From positions 217,160 through 281,159 of the forward strand of contig JAGIAD010000005.1 in the NCBI GenBank assembly GCA_017745075.1: a stretch of DNA of 64,000 nucleotides, read 5' to 3'. The stretch's first letter is position 1. Every line of letters begins with the position of its first letter. Positions 8,044 to 16,389 of the stretch are shown here, piece by piece. This stretch comes from Sphingobacteriaceae bacterium (GTDB taxonomy: Bacteria > Bacteroidota > Bacteroidia > Sphingobacteriales > Sphingobacteriaceae). Under the pieces are notes generated by a model that was not told the origin of the DNA, searched no databases, and was given only the letters and a program-made list of their open reading frames with translations. The position numbers and the translations under genes are program-made.

Positions 8044-8646
8044 TTATTTATGCCTTATCTCTAAATTCTTTGCAATATCCTGGATAGACAGGCCTTTTTC
8101 TTTCAATAAGAACAATAAGTGAAATAGCAGGTCTGATGCTTCACCAATAAATTCTTCTTCACTTTCGGCCAGGGCAGCAATTACCGTTTCAACACCTTCT
8201 TCACCAACTTTTTGTGCAATTTTATTTAAACCTTTGCCGCGCATTTTATTGATGTAAGATCCTTCAACCGGGTTTTCATACCGATCGTTGATGATATTTT
8301 CCAGCTCAAAAATAAAATTCTGGTTGTAACCTGTTTTGAAACAACTGCGGCTACCGGTATGGCAGGTCGGGCCAACAGCATCTGCCTTGATCAGAATGGT
8401 ATCGTTGTCGCAATCCACAAAAAGTTCTTTTACGTACAGAAAGTTATTGCTGGTTTCGCCTTTAGTCCAAAGGCGGTTTTTAGAACGCGAAAAGAACGTA
8501 ACCTTTCCTTCGGCCTGTGTTTTTTCCAGGGCTTCTGCATTCATATAACCCAGCATCAAAACCTCTAAGGTCTTATAATCCTGGATAATTACAGGGAGTA
8601 AGCCTGCTGTTTTATCCCAATCAAGGGAATTAATATCGATTGTCAT
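8044..8646 (-). CDS. hisI: Bifunctional phosphoribosyl-AMP cyclohydrolase / phosphoribosyl-ATP pyrophosphatase HisIE
   Basis: Catalyses steps 2 and 3 of histidine synthesis: PRPP-ATP pyrophosphate hydrolysis (HisE) and ring opening of PR-AMP (HisI). The 200-residue protein has an N-terminal HisI domain with FFSRSKNRLWTKGETSNNF and the metal-ligand Cys pattern (DCDNDTILI, PTCHTGSRSCF). A C-terminal helical HisE domain follows (KVGEEGVETVIAALAE...EASDLLFHLL). The fused form is usual in Bacteroidota. It is the last gene of the his operon, 60 bp after hisF across a repeat. Confidence 0.96.
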   Translation of the reverse strand: MTIDINSLDWDKTAGLLPVIIQDYKTLEVLMLGYMNAEALEKTQAEGKVTFFSRSKNRLWTKGETSNNFLYVKELFVDCDNDTILIKADAVGPTCHTGSRSCFKTGYNQNFIFELENIINDRYENPVEGSYINKMRGKGLNKIAQKVGEEGVETVIAALAESEEEFIGEASDLLFHLLFLLKEKGLSIQDIAKNLEIRHK

Positions 8647-8663
8647 TTTATTTCTTTATTTCG

Positions 8664-8704
8664 GAAAAGCAGACTCCTGACTATGGACTGCCGACTCCTG
8701 ACTA
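8664..8704. repeat. GACTCC-type degenerate repeat between hisF and hisIE
   Basis: The short gap reads as near-tandem units (GACTCCTGACTATGGACTG then CCGACTCCTGACTA). The same unit type occurs at the 3' end of hisD (13905-13935) and at 32212-32243. It belongs to a dispersed repeat class and probably has no regulatory meaning. Confidence 0.5.
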
Positions 8705-8706
8705 AT

Positions 8707-9462
8707 TTATATTCTTACCGGAATCTGGTTTCTTTTCAATTCCTGTTTTAAATCGGGGATCAGTATTTCTCCATAATGGAATACCGAGGCAGCTAGTGCA
8801 GCATCAACATTTGCTTTCTGGAAAACTTCTGTAAAATGATCCATATTGCCGGCACCACCCGAAGCAATGATCGGAATATTGATCATTTGGTTTATTTTAC
8901 CTAGTAAGCCACAATCAAAGCCTGCTTTGGTACCGTCATGGTCCATCGAGGTTAACAGGATCTCGCCTGCGCCTAAATCTTCGGCCTGTTTAATCCAGTT
9001 TTCGGTTTCCAGTTCGGTAATTAGCCTTCCGCCATTCAGGTGCACCATATTCTTTCCATCTACATGTTTGGTATCAACAGCTAAAACCACAAACTGTACA
9101 CCAAAGGCTTTGGCCAGTTCTTCTATCAGTTTAGGATTTCGTACGGCAGCAGAGTTGATACTGATTTTATCGGCACCAGCGTTTAACAGGGCCTCTGCAT
9201 CGGCAATTTCGGTTATCCCACCACCAATGGTAAAAGGAATGTTTAACTGTCGTGCTACCGATTTAACCATTTCAATCATGGTTTTGCGACGTTCGTGCGT
9301 GGCGGTAATATCCAGGAAAACCAATTCATCGGCACCTTGCTGTGCGTATTGGGCTGCCAGTTCAACCGGATCGCCCGCATCGCGTAAGTCAACAAAGTTT
9401 ACACCCTTTACTGTACGACCGTCTTTAACGTCAAGACAGGGTATTATTCTTTTTGAAAGCAT
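8707..9462 (-). CDS. hisF: Imidazole glycerol phosphate synthase subunit HisF
   Basis: Cyclase subunit of the HisFH heterodimer. It uses ammonia from HisH to convert PRFAR to imidazole glycerol phosphate and AICAR. The 251-residue (beta/alpha)8 barrel starts [23 protein letters not shown], with the N-terminal catalytic Asp in CLDVKDG. The second catalytic Asp is in [14 protein letters not shown]. The phosphate-binding motifs GGGI and ASGGAG are intact. Full length and collinear with the operon. Confidence 0.97.
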   Translation of the reverse strand: MLSKRIIPCLDVKDGRTVKGVNFVDLRDAGDPVELAAQYAQQGADELVFLDITATHERRKTMIEMVKSVARQLNIPFTIGGGITEIADAEALLNAGADKISINSAAVRNPKLIEELAKAFGVQFVVLAVDTKHVDGKNMVHLNGGRLITELETENWIKQAEDLGAGEILLTSMDHDGTKAGFDCGLLGKINQMINIPIIASGGAGNMDHFTEVFQKANVDAALAASVFHYGEILIPDLKQELKRNQIPVRI

Positions 9463-9476
9463 AAGTGTGTTTGGTT

Positions 9477-9537
9477 GTCATGCTGAGGAACGAAGCATCT
9501 GTTCATTTGGGGCAGATCCTTCATTCTTCAGGATGAC
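9477..9537. repeat. Palindromic REP-like element between hisA and hisF
   Basis: GTCATGCTGAGGAACGAAGC at 9477 is mirrored by TCATTCTTCAGGATGAC ending at 9537, about 20 of 24 positions complementary. This GTCATGCTGAGGAACGAAGCATCT word is a common dispersed palindrome in this group of bacteria. Here it forms a potential hairpin inside the his mRNA. Confidence 0.65.
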
Positions 9538-9552
9538 ATAAATATTATAGAT

Positions 9553-10302
9553 TTAAATTGAACTCAAAGCCTTCAAATTCCACTCTTTAATCTCTTCAAC
9601 GGTAATCCGGTTTTCGTAAATGGCTTTTCCAACTACCACACTTCTGATCGGGTATTTAGCCAGTTCGTAAATATCATCCATGGAGCTTACTCCGCCAGAA
9701 GCAATTAATTTGATCATTGGTGAGTGTTCCAGCAATTTTTGATACAATTCAATCGCTGCGCCGCCTAACTTTCCATCTTTGCTGATATCGGTACACAGGA
9801 AACGGAAGAAACCTAGCGAGAGGCATTTATCCACGTAATCCATCAGCTTAATCGGCGAACTTTCCATCCAGCCAGAGTATTTAATTACTTCGTCTAATAC
9901 ATCAATGGCGATAACAATGCGGTTGGCATAATCATTTTTTTTGGCAAAAGCTTCGCTCAGCTGCGGCAGGAAATCTGGATTGGTAATGGCTTGTGTACCC
10001 ACAATTACGCGGTGAATACCTGCATCAAGGAGGTTGGTCACCTGCTCAATGGTGCGGATTCCGCCGCCATATTGCACCCGCATGTCTGTCTTTTTAATAA
10101 TCTCGAAAAGTGATTTCTGGTTGCTGAAATCACCTTTTGCACCATTCAAATCAATAATGTGGATGAAATCGGTACCATTTGAACGGTATTTTTCGATCAT
10201 ATCGGCAATAGAAACGTCGTATTCCGTTTTCTGGTTGTAATCGCCTTCACGCAAACGGACAACCTTTCCATCTAAAATATCAATAGCAGGTATTATATAC
10301 AT
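9553..10302 (-). CDS. hisA: Phosphoribosylformimino-5-aminoimidazole carboxamide ribotide isomerase HisA
   Basis: Catalyses the Amadori isomerisation of ProFAR to PRFAR (step 4). The 249-residue (beta/alpha)8 barrel starts MYIIPAIDILDGKVVRLREGDY, with the first catalytic Asp in AIDILDG. The second is in FLCTDISKDGKLGG. Phosphate sites QYGGGIR and IASGGVSS are present. It begins 1 nt after the hisH stop, which suggests translational coupling. Confidence 0.97.
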   Translation of the reverse strand: MYIIPAIDILDGKVVRLREGDYNQKTEYDVSIADMIEKYRSNGTDFIHIIDLNGAKGDFSNQKSLFEIIKKTDMRVQYGGGIRTIEQVTNLLDAGIHRVIVGTQAITNPDFLPQLSEAFAKKNDYANRIVIAIDVLDEVIKYSGWMESSPIKLMDYVDKCLSLGFFRFLCTDISKDGKLGGAAIELYQKLLEHSPMIKLIASGGVSSMDDIYELAKYPIRSVVVGKAIYENRITVEEIKEWNLKALSSI

Positions 10303-10303
10303 C

Positions 10304-10936
10304 TTATAAGCTTAAGTTTGAAAAATTTTTTAATATTAACTCGCCGGCTTTCCCTGATTTCTCGGGGTGGAACTGAACGCCGTAAAAATTGTCTTTTTGT
10401 ATCGCTGCCGAAAACTTTAAACCATAATCAGCAGATGCGATGTCAAAAGTAGGGTTATATTCAATAAAGTACGAATGCACGAAGTAAAATTGTGTATTAT
10501 CTTCAACACCTTCAAATAGCGAATTGTTTTTGGGGCTCACGGCATTCCAACCCATATGTGGGATTTTGATATTCAGGTCTTTATCAAATTTTTTGGTCTT
10601 TACAGGCACGATGTCCAAAAGCGCGGCATTACCTTCTTCCGAATGTTCGGTTATGAGCTGCATGCCCACGCAGATGCCCAGTACAGGTTTGGTGAGCTTT
10701 TTTATGGCTTCAACAAGGCCGGTAGCCTTTAATTTTTCCATGGCAGCACCCGCATGACCAACACCCGGGATGATGATGTGGCTATATTTTCCCAGGTCGT
10801 TTTCTGTATTTACCATGCCGTAGGTTACCTTTAAACGGTCTAATGCTGCAGTAAGGGAGAAAATGTTGCCAGCTCCGTAGTTTATAATTCCAATCCCCCC
10901 AGACCCCTGGAGGGGCTTTTCGGTTCCGTCTTTCAT
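10304..10936 (-). CDS. hisH: Imidazole glycerol phosphate synthase subunit HisH
   Basis: Glutaminase subunit that feeds ammonia to HisF. The 210-residue class I amidotransferase has the nucleophile elbow GICVGMQ, the oxyanion/P-loop IIPGVGHAG and the C-terminal His/Glu in VQFHPEKSG. The protein normally begins near IGIINYGAGN. Here about 14 extra residues (MKDGTEKPLQGSGG) precede it, encoded by a CCCCT/AGGGG repeat at 10894-10920. No other ATG is available, so the extension is probably translated. Catalytic residues are intact. Confidence 0.95.
   Translation of the reverse strand: MKDGTEKPLQGSGGIGIINYGAGNIFSLTAALDRLKVTYGMVNTENDLGKYSHIIIPGVGHAGAAMEKLKATGLVEAIKKLTKPVLGICVGMQLITEHSEEGNAALLDIVPVKTKKFDKDLNIKIPHMGWNAVSPKNNSLFEGVEDNTQFYFVHSYFIEYNPTFDIASADYGLKFSAAIQKDNFYGVQFHPEKSGKAGELILKNFSNLSL
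10894..10920. repeat. CCCCT/AGGGG palindromic repeat inside the hisH 5' end
   Basis: On the plus strand the unit is CCCCCCAGACCCCTGGAGG followed by GGCTTTT. Closely related units occur in the hisB 5' end (12642-12672) and between genes at 26998-27030, all in the same plus-strand orientation. It encodes the PLQGSGG part of HisH. Confidence 0.6.
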
Positions 10937-10973
10937 ATGTTTTTTATGCTATTAAAAGAATTTAAAATTAATT

Positions 10974-11501
10974 TTAGCTTTCTTTTGAGGTGTCTATCTT
11001 CTTAAAACCGATTATTAATTTTGTTCTAATCAAATAGTCAACAATCAATTTATCTCCTTTCCACCAATTGTAAAATTCTGCTTTATCTAAAATAATATCT
11101 CCTTTTAGTTTAATTGATGTTTTTTTGCACTTGATCACAAATTTTTCATTGTTTGTCCTTATTTTTTTAATTACTTCCAACTCGATTGTTTTTTTACGAT
11201 TTGAATCAAAGTCCATCTTTAATAGTAAAAGAGGACGGGCAATGAAGAACGCAATATATACTAATCCGAAAATAAGGAAACCTGTAAAAGCATTCCAGTA
11301 ATTTCCAGCTGAACTTGGATATGGCATGCCGTGTTTGCCTGAAAATGGAATAATAAATGTGAAGACTAAAAAGATGAGTATTGTTGTATGAAGACCTTTT
11401 TTAGCCTGAGGCATTATTTCATAAGTAATCAGATCTATATCTTCCTGACTTAATTCTTCATCAACTGAACTTACTGTTGCTTTATTTATTCCATTATCCA
11501 T
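10974..11501 (-). CDS. Hypothetical two-helix membrane protein inside the his operon
   Basis: A 175-residue protein of unknown family. Residues about 35-55 (TTILIFLVFTFIIPF) and about 72-95 (FTGFLIFGLVYIAFFIARPLLLL) are likely membrane helices. An acidic N-terminus precedes them, and a basic cytosolic-type C-terminal domain (about 100-175) with Lys/Ile-rich beta strands follows. It sits 15 bp after hisB and 37 bp before hisH, so it is probably transcribed with the operon. No histidine-pathway role is evident. It may be a passenger insertion. Confidence 0.7.
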   Translation of the reverse strand: MDNGINKATVSSVDEELSQEDIDLITYEIMPQAKKGLHTTILIFLVFTFIIPFSGKHGMPYPSSAGNYWNAFTGFLIFGLVYIAFFIARPLLLLKMDFDSNRKKTIELEVIKKIRTNNEKFVIKCKKTSIKLKGDIILDKAEFYNWWKGDKLIVDYLIRTKLIIGFKKIDTSKES

Positions 11502-11516
11502 CTTCCTTTTTACAGC

Positions 11517-12701
11517 TTACAGTAAACCCTTTGTACTTGGCAATACCATTTTCTCTGCATCGCGTTTTACCGCCATTTTTATGGCTTTGGCAAATGCTTT
11601 AAAAATAGCTTCAATTTTGTGGTGTTCATTTTCGCCTTCTGCTTTAATGTTCAGGTTACATTTTGCGGCATCACTGAATGATTTAAAGAAATGATAAAAC
11701 ATTTCAGTTGGCATGTCGCCTACTTTTTCACGCTTAAATTCGGCATCCCAAACAATCCAGTTCCTGCCTCCAAAATCGATGGCTACCTGTGCCAGGCAAT
11801 CGTCCATTGGTAAGCAAAAACCATACCTTTCAATACCTAGTTTATTGCCTAAAGCCTTAGCAAAAGCCTCACCAAGGGCAATTCCTGTATCTTCTATGGT
11901 ATGGTGCTCATCAATATGCAAATCGCCTTTTGCAATTATTTCCAGGTCTACGCTGCCATGTCTGGCAATCTGGTCAAGCATATGATCGAAAAAGTTAAGA
12001 CCTGTTTCAATTTTTGCTTTTCCGGTACCGTCCAAATCCAGGTTAATGGTTATGTCGGTTTCGTTGGTTTTACGTACGTGGTTAATTTTTCGGCTTCCTG
12101 CTTTTAACAGGTTGTAGATATCTTCCCATTTCTTGGTTTCTAAAACAATAATGTCTAGCAAGGTTTCATGTTTGTCTAAAGCTTCGGTTGATCCCAGTGC
12201 ATCATTCTGGCGAAGGAAGATTGCTTTTGCACCTAAATTTTTAGCCAGGATCACATCGTTCAGCCGGTCGCCAATTACATATGAGTTTTTCAAATCATAG
12301 TCGCCGTTAAAATATTTTGTAAGCAAAGCCGTGCCGGGTTTACGGGTAGGGGCATTGTCTTTGGCAAAAGTACGGTCAATCACAACCTCACTGAAATTAA
12401 CACCTTCACCAGCAAAAGTATCTAACATGAAATTATGGACAGGCCAGAAATTTTCTTCCGGATTTGAGGGAGTTCCCAGGCCATCCTGGTTGGTTACCAT
12501 TACCAGCTCATAATCCATTTCGCTGGCAATTTTAGACAGGTAATATAGCGAGCGCGGGTAAAATTTTAGTTTGGCAAAACTGTCAACCTGTTCATCTTCT
12601 GGTTCAATGTTTAATGTGCCATCACGATCGATAAATAATACTTTTAACCCCTTGCTCCCTTGAGGGGGAACAGGAGACTGATTGTTTATATTTTGTTCCA
12701 T
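11517..12701 (-). CDS. hisB: Bifunctional histidinol-phosphatase / imidazoleglycerol-phosphate dehydratase HisB
   Basis: Catalyses steps 6 and 8 of histidine synthesis. The 394-residue fusion has an N-terminal HAD phosphatase domain, with nucleophile Asp25 and Asp27 in LFIDRDGTL, and a C-terminal IGPD domain (about 200-394) with the metal motifs [23 protein letters not shown] and [11 protein letters not shown]. The first 19 residues ([19 protein letters not shown]) precede the normal start of the HAD domain. Part of them is encoded by a dispersed CCCCT/AGGGG repeat at 12642-12672. The fused architecture is typical of Bacteroidota and enterobacteria. Confidence 0.96.
   Translation of the reverse strand: MEQNINNQSPVPPQGSKGLKVLFIDRDGTLNIEPEDEQVDSFAKLKFYPRSLYYLSKIASEMDYELVMVTNQDGLGTPSNPEENFWPVHNFMLDTFAGEGVNFSEVVIDRTFAKDNAPTRKPGTALLTKYFNGDYDLKNSYVIGDRLNDVILAKNLGAKAIFLRQNDALGSTEALDKHETLLDIIVLETKKWEDIYNLLKAGSRKINHVRKTNETDITINLDLDGTGKAKIETGLNFFDHMLDQIARHGSVDLEIIAKGDLHIDEHHTIEDTGIALGEAFAKALGNKLGIERYGFCLPMDDCLAQVAIDFGGRNWIVWDAEFKREKVGDMPTEMFYHFFKSFSDAAKCNLNIKAEGENEHHKIEAIFKAFAKAIKMAVKRDAEKMVLPSTKGLL
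12642..12672. repeat. CCCCT/AGGGG palindromic repeat inside the hisB 5' end
   Basis: The plus strand reads TTTTAACCCCTTGCTCCCTT then GAGGGGGAAC. It aligns with the units in hisH (10894-10920) and at 26998-27030. It is translated as the PPQGSKGL stretch near the HisB N-terminus. Confidence 0.6.
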
Positions 12702-12732
12702 AATTTGTTGCGGCTTTTTAAGGTTAAATCTC

Positions 12733-13779
12733 TTATGGATTTATTGTACTTAGTGTTTTTAACAGTTTATCATTCTCTTCTTTTGTGCCTACGGTAATGC
12801 GTAAACAGCCTTCGCAAAGTGTCACCTTTGAACGGTCGCGCACAATGATTCCTGCTTCTACCAAATCGTTATAAATTTTAAGCGCATCGGTTACTTCTGC
12901 CAGTACAAAATTTGCATCAGAAGGATAAACTTTTGTTACTATTTTCAGGTCGTTTAAAGCGATAGATAAACGTTGTCTTTCAGCAACAGATTCTTTAATC
13001 CATTCGTTTACCTGTGCGATATTTTTGAGTGCCTCAAAAGCCAAATCCTGAGTAGCCTGATTGATGTTGTAAGGTGGCTTAATTTTGTTTAAAATATCAA
13101 TTACTTTGGTTGAAGAAAATGCCATGCCTAAACGCAAAGCAGCAAGTCCCCAGGCTTTCGAAAATGTTTGCAAAACAACCAGGTTTCCGTACTCGGTTAA
13201 CTCTTGTATAAAGGTCTTTTGACGGGCATAATTAATGTAGGCTTCATCTACTACAACGATGCCATTAAAGTTGGCTAAAATGGTTTCAATATCTTCGCGG
13301 TTTATAGAATTTCCGGTCGGATTATTTGGCGAGCAAATGAAAATTAATTTTGTGTTTTTATCAATGGTTTCTGCAATCTTTTCCAGGTCTAACTGGAAGT
13401 TTGGAAGCAGGCTCACTTTGCGGATTTCTACGTCATTTATATTTGCCGAAACTTCATACATGCCGTAAGTTGGAGGCAGAATAATTACGTTGTCTTTGCC
13501 GGGATTACAGAAGGCCCGAAATAATAAATCGATGGCCTCATCGCTGCCGTTTCCTAAAAAAGTATTCTCAATAGGTACGCCTTTTATTTTGCTTATGGCG
13601 TCTTTTAAATCCAGTTGTAAAGGATCCGGGTAGCGGTTATAATTAGCTGGCAAAGGTGAGCCATAACTGTTCTCGTTGGCATCTAAAAAAATTGATGCCT
13701 GGCCTTTAAACTCGTCCCTTGCAGTAGAGTAGGGGCGAAGGTTTTTTATATTTTCTCTTACTAAATCGTTAATGTCCAT
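12733..13779 (-). CDS. hisC: Histidinol-phosphate aminotransferase HisC
   Basis: PLP enzyme converting imidazole acetol phosphate to histidinol phosphate with glutamate as amino donor. The 348-residue fold-type I aminotransferase has the PLP Lys in [14 protein letters not shown], the cofactor-contact motifs CSPNNPTGN and VVDEAYINY, and a terminal Arg motif GCLRITVGT. Full length. The start is preceded within 7 nt by a four-fold 7-bp tandem repeat (13786-13815). Confidence 0.96.
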   Translation of the reverse strand: MDINDLVRENIKNLRPYSTARDEFKGQASIFLDANENSYGSPLPANYNRYPDPLQLDLKDAISKIKGVPIENTFLGNGSDEAIDLLFRAFCNPGKDNVIILPPTYGMYEVSANINDVEIRKVSLLPNFQLDLEKIAETIDKNTKLIFICSPNNPTGNSINREDIETILANFNGIVVVDEAYINYARQKTFIQELTEYGNLVVLQTFSKAWGLAALRLGMAFSSTKVIDILNKIKPPYNINQATQDLAFEALKNIAQVNEWIKESVAERQRLSIALNDLKIVTKVYPSDANFVLAEVTDALKIYNDLVEAGIIVRDRSKVTLCEGCLRITVGTKEENDKLLKTLSTINP

Positions 13780-13785
13780 TATTTG

Positions 13786-13815
13786 AGGTAAAAGGTAAAA
13801 GGTAAAAGGTAAAAG
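13786..13815. repeat. Tandem AGGTAAA repeat upstream of hisC
   Basis: Four consecutive 7-bp units of AGGTAAA/AAGGTAA type lie between hisD and hisC, 7 nt from the hisC start codon. On the mRNA strand this is (TTTTACC)n directly in front of hisC. Period-7 tandem repeats can vary in copy number by slippage, so this may affect hisC translation initiation (inference). Confidence 0.7.
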
Positions 13816-13900
13816 GGTTGGCGATTTGCCTAAAGCTTATACGTTATACTTTTTACAGGATTAATTGAAATGAATAATCTTATTTCGGTTTTATTTTATG

Positions 13901-15211
13901 TTAATTTATCTTCTGACTTCCGACTCCGGACTCAAAATTTAACCTGATACTCACTGCATTTTTATGTGCTTCCAGTCCTTCTGCTGCTGCGAGTGTTTCA
14001 ACAGTTGTACCAATATTGTTTAAGCCTTCGGTTGACAAGTGCTGGAAGGTGATTTTTTTAATAAAAGCATCAACAGAAACGCCCGAATATGCTTTTGCAA
14101 AGCCACTGGTTGGCAAGGTATGGTTGGTACCTGAGGCATAATCGCCTGCACTTTCTGGAGTCAGGTTGCCTAAAAATACCGATCCGGCATTGGTAATCAA
14201 TGGGATAAGCTTTTGGTACCGTTCAGTAGCCAATATTAAATGTTCAGGAGCATATTCGTTAGAAAACTGCATTGCAAGCTCAATATTATCCGTTAAAACT
14301 GCATAAGAATTATCAATAGCTTTAGCAGCTATTTCCTTTCTTGGAAGGATAGCAAGCTGTTTTTCAAGTTCTTTTAGCGTTTTGCTTATGATTTCATTTG
14401 AAGTAGAAACCAATATGGCCTGACTATCAGTTCCATGTTCTGCCTGTGCAAGCAGATCTGCCGCAACAAATGACGGAATGGCAGTCTCGTCGGCTACTAC
14501 CAATACTTCAGATGGACCTGCAGGCATATCGATAGCTACTTTGTTTTGCACCATGGTTTTGGCTGTAGTTACATAGCGGTTACCCGGGCCAAATATCTTG
14601 TACACCTGTGGTACCGATTCGGTTCCGAAAGCCATTGCCGCTACTGCTTGTGCGCCGCCAATCATGAATATTTTTTCGATACCGAGCAGTACCGCGCAAT
14701 AGGCCAGGTAGCAATTTGTTTTGCCGTCCTGCTGGGGCGGCGAGCATACAATTATTTCTTTACAACCCGCAATAAGTGCTGGTGTAGCAAGCATTAAAAA
14801 GGTACTGGGTAATACTGCTGTTCCACCCGGAATATAAAGTCCGACCTTTTCAATTGCCCTGGATTCGCGCCAGCAAACCACACCCGGCATGGTCTCTACT
14901 TTATCCTCTTTTTTTAGCTGCGACAGGTGAAAATTTTTAATGTTTTGATAGGCTGTATCAATCGCCTTTTTGGCCTCATCCGGAATGGTAGCGGCGATGG
15001 TTTTTAATTCTCCGGCATCCAGAAAAAGTTTTTTGAGTTCAACTTTGTCAAAGGTTTTTGCGAAATTAAAAAGGGCCTCGTCTCCATCCGCTTTTACCGA
15101 TTTTATGATGTCGGCAACACGGTTTTCAATCAATTTATCGTCTTCAATCTGCCTCGAACAAATTTCTTCAATTTTTGATTTAGATAAATCTGTATAATTG
15201 TAGATTTTCAA
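13901..15211 (-). CDS. hisD: Histidinol dehydrogenase HisD
   Basis: NAD-dependent zinc enzyme that oxidises histidinol to histidine in two steps. The 436-residue protein shows the family landmarks: GLYIPGGTAVLPST, GGAQAVAAMAFGTESVP, DMPAGPSEVLVVAD, DLLAQAEHG, EYAPEHLI and SGTNHTLPTSG with the metal-binding His. The last residues (ESGVGSQKIN) are encoded by a GACTTCCGACTCC-type dispersed repeat (13905-13935), so the C-terminus appears to have been replaced or extended by the repeat. The catalytic core is intact. Confidence 0.96.
   Translation of the reverse strand: MKIYNYTDLSKSKIEEICSRQIEDDKLIENRVADIIKSVKADGDEALFNFAKTFDKVELKKLFLDAGELKTIAATIPDEAKKAIDTAYQNIKNFHLSQLKKEDKVETMPGVVCWRESRAIEKVGLYIPGGTAVLPSTFLMLATPALIAGCKEIIVCSPPQQDGKTNCYLAYCAVLLGIEKIFMIGGAQAVAAMAFGTESVPQVYKIFGPGNRYVTTAKTMVQNKVAIDMPAGPSEVLVVADETAIPSFVAADLLAQAEHGTDSQAILVSTSNEIISKTLKELEKQLAILPRKEIAAKAIDNSYAVLTDNIELAMQFSNEYAPEHLILATERYQKLIPLITNAGSVFLGNLTPESAGDYASGTNHTLPTSGFAKAYSGVSVDAFIKKITFQHLSTEGLNNIGTTVETLAAAEGLEAHKNAVSIRLNFESGVGSQKIN
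13905..13935. repeat. GACTTCCGACTCC repeat forming the hisD 3' end
   Basis: The plus strand reads TCTTCTGACTTCCGACTCCG then GACTC. The same word class is seen between hisF and hisIE (8664-8704) and at 32212-32243. It is read in frame as the HisD C-terminal residues GVGSQ. Confidence 0.5.
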
Positions 15212-15260
15212 TGTTTTATATTTTAAAATTAACTAATAGTTAATATGAAATTTTACGATT

Positions 15261-16112
15261 TTACTTGATTATTTTCTCAATTGGCATTACTAAAATACCT
15301 TCTGCACCGGCAGCTTTTAAGTTGTTTATTTTGTCCCAGAAATCAGCTTCGGCAATTACCGAATGCACCGCTACCCAGTTGGGTTCGAAGAGTGGAACTA
15401 CCGTCGGACTTTTAACACCTGGCAATAGATCAACTACTTTTTGAAGGTTATCTTTCGATACATTGAGCACTACATATTTGTTCGATTTTGCACTGAGTAC
15501 CGAGCGGATTCTTTGCAGTAATTCTGCTACTTCTGGATTGCCGGTTATCGATTTATTTCCGATTAAAACCGCTTCCGACTGCATTACATCTGCGAACGGT
15601 TTTAGTCCGTTGCTCTTTAATGTTCCGCCGGTAGAAACAATATCAAAAATGGCATCGCTCAAGCCTAAACCCGGACCAATTTCTACTGAACCCGAGATGG
15701 TCCTGATATCAGATTTTACGCCTTTTTCTGTTAAGAATTTTTCGAGGATTACGGGATAAGAAGTAGCTATTGCTTTACCGTTCAATTCTTCCAGATTTTG
15801 AATGGTACTGGTGGCCTGAACAGCAATTTTTAAGGTGCATTTTCCGAAACCCAGTTTTTGGAGGTAATCAACTTCAGCCTTGGTTTCTACGATTACATTT
15901 TCTCCAACAATGCCCAGGTCGGCAATACCATCCTGTACATATTCCGGAATATCATCATCGCGAAGGAAAAGAATTTCTAAAGGAAAATTGGTAACAGTTG
16001 AAATAAGTGAACTTTTGTAGTTTTCGAATGCTAAACCACAGTTTTTAAGAATTTCTACAGATTTTTCGTTTAACCTACCCGATTTCTGGATAGCAATTTT
16101 AAGTGTTTTCAA
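15261..16112 (-). CDS. hisG: ATP phosphoribosyltransferase HisG, long form
   Basis: First enzyme of histidine synthesis, joining ATP and PRPP. The 283-residue length and the C-terminal ACT-like domain (about 210-283, VVDLLPGVKSPTVVPL...AEGILVMPIEKII) mark the long, homohexameric form that is feedback-inhibited by histidine. The catalytic periplasmic-binding-like domain has IAIQKSGRLNEKS, LGIVGENVI and the PRPP-loop region DIVSTGGTLKSNGL. It is the first gene of the operon. The 5' region holds a His-rich leader peptide and an attenuator-like hairpin. Confidence 0.96.
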   Translation of the reverse strand: MKTLKIAIQKSGRLNEKSVEILKNCGLAFENYKSSLISTVTNFPLEILFLRDDDIPEYVQDGIADLGIVGENVIVETKAEVDYLQKLGFGKCTLKIAVQATSTIQNLEELNGKAIATSYPVILEKFLTEKGVKSDIRTISGSVEIGPGLGLSDAIFDIVSTGGTLKSNGLKPFADVMQSEAVLIGNKSITGNPEVAELLQRIRSVLSAKSNKYVVLNVSKDNLQKVVDLLPGVKSPTVVPLFEPNWVAVHSVIAEADFWDKINNLKAAGAEGILVMPIEKIIK

Positions 16113-16149
16113 AGTATTGAATATAGAGTGGACAAGAAATTATTTTACG

Positions 16150-16174
16150 GAAAAAACGTTTTGAAGTACAAAAC
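16150..16174 (-). terminator. Attenuator-type terminator in the his leader
   Basis: On the minus strand GTTTTG (16174-16169), a 5-nt loop and CAAAAC (16163-16158) form a short stem followed by six U residues (16156-16151). It lies between the leader peptide and hisG, where an attenuator terminator is expected. The stem is A/U-rich and weak, so RNA folding is needed to judge its strength. Confidence 0.55.
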
Positions 16175-16184
16175 AAACATATAT

Positions 16185-16202
16185 CATCGCCTATCGGCGA
16201 TG
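16185..16202 (-). promoter_or_regulatory. Leader hairpin overlapping the end of the his leader peptide
   Basis: CATCGCC (16202-16196) pairs with GGCGATG (16191-16185) around a 4-nt loop. It covers the last His codon, the two Arg codons and the stop of the leader peptide. A ribosome stalled on the His codons would prevent this stem from forming, as for the 1:2 pause hairpin of classical attenuators. Confidence 0.6.
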
Positions 16203-16238
16203 GTGTAGATGTAAGTGATGGTTCAAAGTTAAGTTCAT
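16191..16238 (-). CDS. hisL: Candidate histidine operon leader peptide
   Basis: A 15-codon frame on the minus strand encodes MNLTLNHHLHLHHRR followed by TAG. Five of 15 codons are His (CAT CAC, CAT, CAC CAT), far above chance. It lies between a -7/-33 promoter (16284-16312) and hisG. It ends inside a hairpin and is followed by a terminator-like hairpin with a U run. These are the parts of a histidine attenuator: charged tRNA-His would let translation finish and the terminator form, while starvation would stall the ribosome. The role is inferred. The sequence is unambiguous. Confidence 0.72.
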   Translation of the reverse strand: MNLTLNHHLHLHHRR

Positions 16239-16283
16239 AAATTTATTTCTGCCAATATCAATGCTTTAGCTGATTAGCGAAGG

Positions 16284-16312
16284 CAAATATAGTGTTTGAA
16301 ATGGTAAAACAA
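16284..16312 (-). promoter_or_regulatory. Promoter of the his operon (-33/-7)
   Basis: On the minus strand TTG (16312-16310), an 18-nt spacer and TATATTTG (16291-16284) match the Bacteroidota promoter TTG-N19-TAnnTTTG closely. Transcription would begin near 16278, leaving about 165 nt of leader before hisG, which includes the His-rich peptide. Confidence 0.65.
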
Positions 16313-16389
16313 AAAATAATGGCACTTAATTTGTCATTATGCTGTTTTTATCGCTAACAACCCTTATTTTGTATTAAATTTTTAACAAA

